Shown here: piece by piece, positions 39,203 through 49,901 of the stretch
How positions within the stretch are numbered: the first letter of the stretch is position 1
Layout: each line of letters opens with the position of its first letter
NCBI GenBank assembly: GCA_028551475.1
Contig: CM052358.1
Location: forward strand, 19,680,853-19,744,852
Length of the DNA stretch: 64,000 nucleotides
From: Casuarina equisetifolia
Lineage: Eukaryota > Streptophyta > Magnoliopsida > Fagales > Casuarinaceae
Direction of reading: 5' to 3'
Program-made: the position numbers and the translations under genes
Notes under the pieces: model-generated
The model's input: the letters and a program-made list of their open reading frames with translations, nothing else
Told to the model about the DNA's origin: nothing
Database searches by the model: none

Positions 39203-40342
39203 GCGTTGAGAACGAATCTTCAAGCTTCATAGAACTCCTTAAAGCGAAAGCCTAATCATTTTTTTATTGTTCTAAGATGGAAGTGTAGGGTTGCAAAAAC
39301 TCTAGTATTGGAGATATTAGCCTATGTATGAAGTGAATGGTTATCTTTCACTCAAAGTTTTTAGTGTAATTGGCTTATAACAAGGTCAGAAAAAAGGCAA
39401 ACCTAAGAAATGATTAGATTACTTCATTTCTTTTCATTTTCAAGAGACCTCAACCCTCCATACTTTATTAGAAAATAACTTACTAGTATGAAATTCGTCA
39501 AAACAAACTTTTTAGGGTTTCTTATTTATTGGCAATGAGCATTTGGAAGTTTCAAACTAAATTCTTGACACTTCAAAAGAAAATTAGAAAAAAAAAATAA
39601 CTTTAATGGTACAAACCTTTCTTAATAGAACAAAACAAATACCTAACTTAGTCCAGAGCAAATATTGTTTAGGATCTTTTGGTTTTAGGTTGAATATACA
39701 TATATATTAAAAAAAAGAAAAAAAAAGGGTAGAATAGATGTCATGTGATGGCATAGGAAAGAGTTTAAGCTTGCAATAATTCAGCTTGTATTCACAGAAG
39801 GTAACGACATCCACTGACCAGAAATGCGAGATATCCGGGAAAAAGTAGATCCTTGTGCATGCACTCAATTACTAAAAAGTTTTGGGCTTAAAATTCGAGC
39901 ACGGAGTCCATTCTATAGTCCCTGATTACTACTAAGAATGAGGTCCCATTTCACAAGAGAAGGAAACAATTTGTAACCCGGTTCTCGTCGCTATCGATGG
40001 TTTTTCTTTCTATATCTTTTTCTTCTAGAATTACCAGCCCCACTTCGTCATCCTGCTCAGCATGCATGGCAATTGGTCATGAACCGTTAATCAAGTTGCA
40101 GAAGGAGAGAAATTCAGGGTCAGTTTTGCAGGGACAAAGAACCAAGAAAAGATGGATTTGATATACACATGTGATTGGGTACTGTACCTCTGTCTCTCTC
40201 CTTCTCTCTCCCTCTCTCTAGGTTCATGATGTGTCGTAATTATACGGCTAGAAACAGATAGCATGACCTCTTCGAATCTAGGGGGAAAAGTAACACAAAA
40301 AGCCACTAGAAAAGGAGAGTTCAAGTCAAGATGGACCGCAGG

Positions 40343-40363
40343 GTCTCTCTCTCTCTCTCTCTC
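40343..40363. repeat. (CT)n microsatellite
   Basis: A run of about ten CT units with no interruption. Confidence 0.9.
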
Positions 40364-41584
40364 CCCTCAACTGATGCCGATGTACAATTCCCACTGCTGG
40401 ACAAGATGAACACTGATTTGGGATTCCACCAAAACAGCTCTCTTTTTCTGGGTTTATTTTTTTTCGAAGTGAAGAACACATAGAGGCTAGGCATATCCTG
40501 CTATGACATCCCCGAGATGAAAAAAGACTCTAGGTATTTTGGTATATGAGGTAAAAAAGAATAAATTCGTGGAGCTTATTGTTGTTAGAACCTACCTACT
40601 TTTAACAATTCACATCTGAAGGTACTAGTTTTAGAGATTTTAAAAGGACAGATTGGATATAAAGGAATTCCACCACCAAAATGCCCCAAACACTAACTGC
40701 AAGTGGTGTGAATCATTTCCAGTAAAGCGTTTGAGTTAAGTCATTTCTATTCTTCACTTAGAATTGGAAAGTGTTGATTTCAATATCTGAAGAGCCAAGC
40801 ACTTATATTTTTTTCCCCTCCATATTCCCCCCCGGGATGGAATGATAATCTAAACTAAGAGACAGTATTTATTGTCTGAGCATCCTTTCCTGCAGCTCCG
40901 GCTTTTATTCACTTTTCCAGTTTTTCATCCATAATACTCCATACCTTTAGAGGTGGTCCATCCAGAGTTATTCAATAACTTAGGCGAAGGGTACTAAAGA
41001 AACCTAAGAAGATGATACCACCATGAAATGACAAGGCTTTTCTCGTTCTATCTGTGTAGTTTTTGGCGGAAATGCCACCGTATATATAAGAATATGACAG
41101 ACCAATGAAATCATGCCACGTTTTCGTGTATATAAAATCAAAAACAAGGAAACAAAGTTAAGAGACAGGTCAAAGCATATTTCACTCTCACTCTGACTAG
41201 GTAAATTAAACCAATCTTTTGTTATTGTATACTTCTCTATTCTCATTGTTACACCTTTTTGTGGAATGCATGGGATATTGTAAATCATGCATGAGCAGCT
41301 CAATCCTTTATTGTATGAACTCATCTAAGTTCCCTAGCATAATAAATATGAAGATACAATTTTTATCAAAATATTAACCCCTTTCCAACAGGTTATTAAT
41401 CTATGAACCTTTGATATTTTCTCGTGTAGTTGCAAATTACTTTTCATGGTTTGTATCACATTAGATCAAATTTCTCTTCTTTTTAATACAAAGAAAAAGT
41501 AAGATCAAGACCCTTTTGTAGTTTTGGTCATCAACTTTTACATCTTAATTTGTAGTTTGATAATTTTAATTTTGAAGTTTAGTC

Positions 41585-41925
41585 TTTCTGTAAAACATGG
41601 GTATTGTCTTATATTGGAAGCATGAGAATTGATTCTTAAAGTTATAAATAATGAGATTTTTCCCACCTAATGTCTTAAAGTTTTAAAATGAGCTCTTACA
41701 CTTTAATATAATATTAGAGCTATCCTTCATTTTGTAATCCTCCATACCTTAAAACTAGGTCTCAATCTACATACAATGCTTGTATCAACATATACGTAAG
41801 AGAAAGTATTAAAGGTGGGTATCGTCCCTACATTGAAAGCATGAAAATGGATCCTTAAGCTTAATTAATAAGGTTTTCCCACCTAATGTCTTAAGGTTTT
41901 AGAACAAACCCTTTCTAATACTTCC
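41585..41925. repeat. Tandem pair of a dispersed repeat, period about 235 bp
   Basis: Copies at about 41598 and 41830 share TTGGAAGCATGAGAATTGAT or TTGAAAGCATGAAAATGGAT, then CCCACCTAATGTCTTAA and a TTTTAAA- or TTTTAGA-type block. A related piece lies inverted in the third intron of the first hydrolase copy (about 48100-48140, CTTAAGACATTAAGTG), so the unit is dispersed in this genome. Confidence 0.6.
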
Positions 41926-42801
41926 TTTATCAATTAAGTGACTTATCAATTTTAACACAAGGGTAGTAGTAAGTGGCGTAGCCTAACTATGGTTGGGTTG
42001 TTGTCTTACCATTTAGAAGTCAGGGGTGTTTTATGACCCTTTGTGTTTAAGGGCATGGTTAATACTTTCATCGTTCCTTAGACTTAATTGTCTAAGCAAA
42101 ATGCTTAAATTTGTATTAGATTAAAAATTAAAATTAAAAAAATTAAAATGAGTAAAAATCTTAATGGAGCTCAATATTGGATGCCCTAAAAAATAGTTTC
42201 ATACCTAATGACCAATATTAAACAAGTAATCTTACTAGCGCAAGTTTACATAATTAAACCATAGATACACTTGACATTGTGAAATGCTAAGTTGGTCAGT
42301 AGTAAAGTTTGGTTAACATCATCTAAGAAAAATTAACATAATGAATCATATCATACATGTAGGATTAAATCTTCTAAATTAAATTGTCTAGTGTAAGTTA
42401 AATTATACAGTGTCCCTTGTAGTAGGTAAATCTAAGAAACTTTCTTAGGCTAAGCTCTAGCCATAGTATTTTGAGCTAGTATTGCTTGGACCTAATTTTT
42501 TCTCCCATGCGATCATGCGTAAGTTAAGAATATGAAGATTCCACGGATTTTTTAATTCTACTATCTTGGAAGTGGAATTAAAAAATGCATTTATTTTTGG
42601 TGAGTAAGTTGCCATTTGCCCTAATTCCTTTCATCCTACAATATTCTGTTCACTTTAGTAACTTAATTGGATTGTTGCGCTCTCGTGGTTTTCATTCCTG
42701 AAAAGACGTCTTGTTATTGATCCTAATGCACAACTTAATAAAATATTTGTGGATTAGAGATAGTGGAAAAACTAGTATATTAATCATTTGAAAGGAATAA
42801 A

Positions 42802-44150
42802 TATAGCTAAATATCTTGGGACAACATATAGTGTCGACCGTTGTAATTTGAAATTAAGATGTATTGCTTTTTACTTTTCAAGATTCTTGACTAGTTATAT
42901 CAATATTAAGCTTGATGAAACAATCATACTTTGATGTGACATTAATGGAGAGTGCACAAGATAAAATTGTGAGATGAGAATGAGAGAATAAATAATTAAT
43001 AATCATGTCTACAAAAAGAGAAAACTCTGTTCTTGCTTATTCTAATGCCTTGGCTATATAAACAATGTTCTCATATATAGTGTTCCTAGATTAATCTATG
43101 GAATATACTATTGATGTAACAAAGTTTAAAAATAATATAATGTTAAGTTACCTACACTTCATAATAATAAAATGAAAATGTTAAAAGTATTATGATAGGA
43201 GCCTAAAGAGCAGAGACATTGAATGAGCCTAAATCCTTATACAAGCTTTTAGTGGAAGCCTTCTTGGGATAGAAATACTTATGTTTATTGTAATTAAGTT
43301 TTATCATGTTAGAAACTTATATACAAGGAAGTATTTTCTTTCATTTAATTGGATTTTTATCATAAGCATAACTAAATGATCTTGGGACAACATACAGAAC
43401 CATGATATTTTAATTATGTTGACTGTGTAATTTAAAATTAAGATGTGATCACTTTTTATTTTTCAAGATTCTCAATTAGTTATATCAACATTAAGCTTGA
43501 TGAAACAATCAAACTTTGATTTGACATTAATGGAGAGTGCACAAGATAATGTTATGAGATGAAAAAGAAAGAATATATAATTAAGAATCATGTCTACAAA
43601 AAGAGCAAATTTTTTGTTTTTGTCTTTTTCAATGTCTTAGCTTTATACACAATATTCTCATATATAGTGTTCCTGGATTAACTAATGGAATATACTATTG
43701 ATTCTCAATTAGTTATATCAACATTAAGCTTGAATGAAACAATCAAACTTTGATAGGACATTAATGGAGAGTGCATAAGATAATGTTTGAGATGAAAAAG
43801 AAAGAATAAATAATTAAGAATCATGTCTACAAAAAGAGAGAACTTTTTGTTTTTGTCTATTTCAATGTCTTAGTTTCATATACAATATTCTCATATATAG
43901 TGTTTTTGGATTAACTGATGGAATATACTAATGATGTAATAAAATTTAAAAATAGTATAATACTAAAATACCTACATTTAAGAATTTAACACCATAAAAA
44001 TGTTAAAAGCCTTGGGATGGGAGTCTAAAGAGCAAACATTGAGTGAGCCTAGATCCTAATGCAAACTTTTATTAGAAGCTTTTTTGGCATAGAAACACTC
44101 CCATTTACACTAAATACATTATACATAGAAACTTATATCCAAGGATTTTT
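42802..44150. repeat. Three-part repeat block with a 233-bp tandem duplication
   Basis: A unit running from CTAAATATCTTGGGACAACA to AACTTATATACAAGGAAG (about 42810-43330) is partly repeated from 43371. Within that second copy, a segment starting GATTCTCAATTAGTTATATC at 43467 is directly duplicated at 43700 (period 233). All copies share CATTAATGGAGAGTGCA, ATCATGTCTACAAAAAGAG and TTCTCATATATAGTGTT. The unit shows no protein-coding sense and may be a non-autonomous element or satellite seed. Confidence 0.75.
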
Positions 44151-44779
44151 ACTATAATCCTTAACAGTATGAGATATTGTCTACATTGTAATAAGTCCTT
44201 TTATCACATTGGATCCAGCCATGCAACCAATCAAAGCAGTACTACAATATGTGGACACACCAATGGAAGTTTGTATGAGTATGAAGAAAGCATGTTAAAA
44301 ATAAGTATTTTTCCAAAAATCCAACTTGTAAAAATAAAAAAATTTCTTTCATTTAATTAAAATTTTTACATATCTTTTAGTAATATAAGATTATTATTCA
44401 CGTTGTAAAGTAGTCTTTTGGGAAGTTCGCATAACTTGAAAAGGGACTATTTTCACGTTGAAATGCATGCCGGCAGTACTCTTTCTTTGAACCCTAGAAC
44501 CAGTAGGTGCAGGTGTCCTTTTAGTTCACGGCACACCTCAAGCCCCCAGGACCAACCGACAAGAATACTCTTTCAAACATGTCAAAGACTAGGTCCACTT
44601 CTTGTTTGATATGATTGGGCCCATTTATTTGGTTGGATTTTAGCTTTAAGATGAGAATTTCTTTCTATAAATCATTTTTTAGATAAGAAAAAATATGTCA
44701 TTGAGGTAGCTTCCGAAGTGTTTGGTTGCATCCATGTGTCCTACAGAGCAAGGAAGTCAAAGCCCGGTTGCTCTGTAGT

Positions 44780-44983
44780 TACAGTCAGCGAGCCATCTCT
44801 TCCATGGGGAAAAAGTCATTTTGGACTACTTTACTGACTCTGATTAAAATTATCTTGCAGGTCTTCTTCACTGGTCCCACATAAGAAGGAATGGCTATTT
44901 GATCAAACAGGAAGGTTGACGCTGCATAAGCCGGCGAGAATCCGGGAAGGGCAAAGCTGATCCCGGTTCCTTTTCTCCACAAG
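44780..44983 (+). other. Probable leader exon of hydrolase copy 1
   Basis: The end is set by a donor AAG|GTGGGT whose surroundings match the leader donor of copy 2 (CAG|GTGGGT at 53783). The 5' limit is uncertain. The exon is non-coding and joins across an 879-base intron to the exon carrying the ATG at 45865. Confidence 0.5.
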
Positions 44984-45864
44984 GTGGGTCCTCTCAGTGA
45001 TCGCTTTTTCTATCTTGTTCCGTTTGAGTTTCAGTTCTTGCTTATGGGTTTCTCTTCATTTGCTAATAGTTGATTCAGTTGAACTTAATGGATGAAAATT
45101 TGGTCGACAGTTCGTGCTCTTGAGGCAAACATAGTGTTGCCGGGTAAATTGGATTGCTTTTTAGAATGTTTTAGACTTAGCTTGGAGGTAGTACTTAGGC
45201 CTTTGATGAACACAAAAGAAGTTTCAGATTCAAGCGTACTCTTGGAGATGATCTATTGCCTGCTTGCTTGACCATTTTGTTGTTCTCTGTAAAAATTGAA
45301 AAACGCAATGTTTTTAGTTTTCCAAGAAATGAAGCCATGTAGCAGTTCTTAAATAAATTCACTCGATCGACTTTCCCATGGCCGCTTAAATTGTTAATCA
45401 ACTTGATTTACGTATCCTTGTTTTACTGGTGTACATTTTCTAATCAACTTCAATGCTTATAATAACTCGAGAGACATAGGTCCTGAAAACCTGCCCAAAC
45501 TTGATGATCATCTTTTCCCTTTGGGCTTTTACCTTGGCATGTATAAGCTGTAGTGATCAGCTAGAATGAAAGATGCAATCTTTGTCCCAAGAATAGGACA
45601 ACATTTTAGAATACACCTTGTGGAAGCATAATGTATGAGAGTTGAAACGAATGTGTCCCTAGAATAAGATAAGATCTGAAGTCCAATGAACTTTAAAAAG
45701 AACCTGCCTGCAATTATCTATATGTGCTCTGTTTCAGGAAAATATCACATCGTGAACTTTGCGAGTCCGTATTTCGTGAAAAGTTTTATAATCCTTCTTC
45801 ATAGTTGGTTCTTTTATGTTGTTGCTGACATGGTTCTTCTAAGTGTGATATCACGTTCCCAGCA

Positions 45865-48552
45865 ATGATTGCACGAGTTGCAGTGGTATTGGGAGTGGGT
45901 CTTCTGGGATGGGCTTATCAGTCATTGAAGTCTCCACCTCCCAAAATTTGTGGATCCCCAGGTGGTCCTCCTGTTACTTCACCTAGAGTGAAACTCAGCA
46001 ATGGAAGGCATTTGGCTTATAGGGAATCTGGAGTTCCAAAGGAAGAGGCCAAGTATAAGATCATTGTCATTCATGGCTATGGTGGATCTAAAGATCTGGG
46101 TCTACCTGTCCCACAAGTATGAACTAACTCTAGTCTTTAATTTAAGCAGACCTTTTCTATTTGTTCAGAATTGCGATTGAATTTTCCACTGAAATAGGAG
46201 GGAACAAAAATGTAAATCATGTACCAGAGTAAGTTGCTTTTACTTTATTCAACTACAATTAAGATCCTGAAATGACAGGGGTAGAGAGAAAACTCAACTG
46301 CACAGAGACACTGGTTTGGTTCTAAAGACTATTTGTTTACTGTGTCTTATATCACTGATCTTCTCGATGCAACTTTTCGTGTACTTACTGCTTATCTGTG
46401 GAGGTCTTATTTGTGAGTCTACCTCTCACATATCGTTAACATATACACTCCGAAAATGTATTGTAAAATATACTCATACAATAATTAAAGAAAGGCAATT
46501 ACCTTGTCTAATAGAGGAGGACAAAAAAGTGGAAAAAGGAGTTGTTTAAGATCCTTCTCTTCTAGTCCAATCCAGGTGAAGAAGGATCCTCAGGGGAAAT
46601 CTCGATTGACTCTGAGCATTGCTATTGCACTAGCACTTGACTGCCCAAGGCTTCAATCATTGCACCAAATATCAAATCTTTTCTTGTCGATTGACTGCAA
46701 TATGGGAAATCTTTGTTCTAATTTTAAGGTTAACGATGGATATCCAATGCCACACATAAGTATAATCAAGATCAAGCTTCCATGTTTCCTTCTATGAGCT
46801 TAGGATCAAAACTATATTAGGTACTAGATTTACTTGGATATTTCCACTTTGATCTTCAATGAAATCTCTATCATTAGGACATTTATTTTCTTGTCCTCTT
46901 TCAACTGGAATGCATTTTGCTGTCTTGTTTAATATGCTGTAAAATATTGTAAACTGATGAATGAAATCTGACTTTCAGGAAGTCATAGAGGAGTTAAAGA
47001 TATATTTCCTGTACTTCGACAGAGCGGGTTATGGAGAGAGTGACCCAAATCCTTTGCGCTCAGTGAAGAGTGAGGCATTTGATATTCAAGAACTAGCTGA
47101 TCAGCTGCAGATTGGATCTAAGTTTTATGTAATAGGAATCTCAATGGGTGGTTACTCTGTTAGGAGTTGCCTGAAGTACATACCACGTAGGCATGATCCT
47201 TACTCCAACTACCAGTATTCTTTCTTTCTTTTTTTCATTTTCGTGACGGTTCTGATTGCTTGATTTCCATATGTTACTGTGACATTATTCGCAGGTTATC
47301 AGGAGCTTCACTTGTTGTTCCTCAGGTGAACTACTGGTTGCCTTGTTTTCCTACCAAACTTTCAAGACAGGCAATTAGGAGGCTGCCTTCATCATACCGA
47401 CGGACATTTCAGATTGCACATTACACTCCTTGGTTATTCTATTGGTGGATGACTCAGACTTGGTTCCCTTCAATGAGCACAGACGCCAAATCAGGGTTTG
47501 CCCCCCAAGATTTGGAGATTCTCAAGAGTTGGATGGCGGCTCCAAGTCCCGGTCAGGTAGTCACATATCGGTCTACAGTACGAAATTAATACTTTTATTT
47601 AAGATAGAAGCATTAAACTTGTTCTCCATTTCCAATGTTCTGTTGGTTGAATCATCTTGAAAGTTCATCAATTTTTAAGGTCCATCACAAACTTTTGAAC
47701 CAAGCCTGAGTTTTTGACTTGACAACATCATAAAAGAGAAATGATATGCGGTAGCATCGTAAAATAGTTCCATATCATTGTTCATCTATTGCAACTTACT
47801 GGGTCACCCATTAAAATGCTTACAAGTTGTTCTCTTTTACAAGAAGAAGGAGAAGATATTATTAGAGTGTGAAGGCCCATTTTAAAACTTTAAAATTATG
47901 AAAGAAAATTTCATCACTTATAAAATTAAGGGTTCATATTCATGTTTTTGATGTAGGACAATACTTATTTTTAATATTTTCCCTCATATGCATGTTGACA
48001 TAAGTACTGCATGTGAACAAAAGTCCAACTCAAGGGCTTGGGGGATTACAAAACAAAGGTTCATCCTCATTTATCATACTAAAGTATAAAAGTTCATTTC
48101 AAAATCTTAAGACATTAAGTGAGAAACCTCATCACTTATGAGGCTAACGGTTGCTCCTCACACTTTTGATTTGGGAGAACACTAACATTTAACAAATACA
48201 ATAGAAAGAGCAAACAGCAAATTTTCCAGCTTTTAATACTCATTTATGTTTTTGTTTTCAGGGAAAAATAACACAGCAAGGTGTTTATGAATCATTGCAT
48301 AGAGATGTAATGACTGGTTACGGCAAATGGGAGTTTGATCCCTTGGACATAACCAATCCGTTCCCTGGCAATGAGGGATCGGTTCACATCTAGCAAGGCT
48401 ATGAAGACAAGATCATTCCTTTTGAGCTCAACCGTTATGTTTCAGAGAAGCTCCCATGGATTCAGTATCATGAGGATCCTGATGGAGGGCATTTGATGAT
48501 CTTCAAAACTGGTATGTGTGAAGCCATTTTAAGGGCAACTTTACTTGGATAA
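45865..48552 (+). pseudogene. Alpha/beta hydrolase, copy 1, with premature stop
   Basis: Coding exons are 45865-46116, 46979-47190, 47295-47556 and 48262-48552. The unbroken product would be 338 residues, but the codon at 48391-48393 is TAG where copy 2 and the family have TGG (Trp). Translation would end after 285 residues. The N-terminus is a hydrophobic anchor (about residues 2-20). His70-Gly71 form the oxyanion-side HGYGG. Ser139 in GISMGG is the nucleophile, and FDRAGYGESDP is intact. The stop removes the acid (YEDKIIP) and the base (DGGHLM) of the catalytic triad, so the product should be inactive. The rest of the reading frame and all splice sites are preserved, so the loss looks recent, or the gene is read with altered splicing. 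Intron 2 has a GC donor. The family is a membrane-anchored esterase or lipase group of unknown substrate. Confidence 0.88.
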
Positions 48553-49881
48553 ACTTCTCTTTGTTAGGCATGGTGCGAAGGCCTCTCGTAAATACTATGA
48601 TTATGTTTTGCCTTAAAATTTGGTATATTTCATAGATCAATAATATGTAAACGACAAATTCATACAGATGAGAAGGCCTTTGTCAATGTAATAAAGACTA
48701 ATGATTAATTAAGTATTCTCCCATGAATTATGGGGAACATCTTTGTGACAGCCCTAGAACAACTTGGTATTTCCCTCATTTGAGATGATATAGACTGCTA
48801 CTACAAGCAAAGGTTCGATCATAAGAAAGGCAAGATTTTATCCTTGATTTAGGTATGATAGTAATCACCTAATTTCTATGTATTTATGGGATAATGTACT
48901 TTCTCTTACAAAATAGTGGCGTAAGTCCTATACCATTTAAATTTTATTTAAAAATATTATAATGAAGAAAAATCCACCTGTTTTTAATTTGACATGTCAC
49001 ATTGATTAATATCAGTACAATATTCTTAAAAAATTACAAAAAAAAAAATCAAAAGAAAAAAAAGGGAATGTTAATTTTCTTGATACATCCCTTCCCTCAA
49101 AGTTCACTTTAAAGACACTTCTTTGTATTTCAATACAACTCTTATGTCCCATTAATTAGAGTAGTTCATGTGAAATCTCATTTTGATTTTAATAAGCAGG
49201 CTTATTTATTAAATTTTGCTCACAGAACATGATACCATAATCTTGACTATTTGATGCCATTACTTATGAAAATCCTAACTTATTAATCAATTTAAAACAA
49301 TTTGTTACAATTTGGCCTAGAGACTATTGAGCCATTGGCCATTGCAACTTTATAGAATGCTTGAAGTGTTGTTCTACACTTGAGAAATAAAACAAGTCTC
49401 ACTACTTTGTCTAGTATGTTGGCAAAGATGTAGGGGACTTTGGAGTGTAGAAATAGGTTATTTCTTAGTCACACAAAAGAGGTGTAAGAGTCAAAACACT
49501 AAAAAAAGATAAAACCAATAAATCTATTTTTCTTTTTAGAAAAAAAGAATCATACCCTTTGTCATTGATATTAATAATATAGTTTAATCAAATAATCAAA
49601 TCTATAGAAAAGGATACATGAGGTAGGACATGGTACCTAACCTTTCATTACATAACTTCAATTGTTAGGTAAAAATAAAATATAAATTAAAAAATATTAA
49701 TATTGTTTGAAAAAACATTGAAAAAATAGCAAATAAAAAAGCCAACAAATCTGTCATCATATTTGAGGTCTAAACCAAAATAAAAATGCAAAAAGAATAT
49801 AGTGTGGCTCAAAATATTTTAAAACAAATAAATAAATGAAAAATTAAGTAGCCCTGACATAAAAGACCGTTGGGTCTCATA
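48553..49881. other. AT-rich spacer between hydrolase copy 1 and the PPR gene
   Basis: The first 100 bases resemble the 3' flank of copy 2 (TAAACTTCTC, TTGTTAGGCAT). The rest is AT-rich with many A runs and no coding-like sequence. Confidence 0.6.
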
Positions 49882-49882
49882 G

Positions 49883-49891
49883 GGCGGGAAA
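49883..49891 (+). promoter_or_regulatory. E2F-like site next to the PPR start
   Basis: GGCGGGAAA (complement TTTCCCGCC) matches the E2F consensus and lies 10 bases before the ATG at 49902. Its position so close to the start codon may be chance, or it may lie in the transcribed leader. Confidence 0.3.
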
Positions 49892-49901
49892 GGTAGCGAC
49901 C

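Larger units (their letters stand above)
39203..44760. other. AT-rich intergenic DNA with dispersed repeats
   Basis: No gene could be supported. The first 1.5 kb may include upstream control DNA of the CEN-like gene. A (CT)n tract lies at 40343-40363 and another CT-rich stretch at 40190-40219. From about 41560 to 44150 nearly everything is repeat-derived (listed separately). Open frames here are short and unrecognised. Confidence 0.5.

Noticed and set aside
41004-41324. 106-codon minus-strand frame
   Set aside because: No domain is recognisable and the composition matches the flanking non-coding DNA.
46316-46797. Open frames in the first coding intron of hydrolase copy 1
   Set aside because: They are hydrophobic or basic low-complexity readings of intron DNA, with no counterpart in the intron of copy 2.
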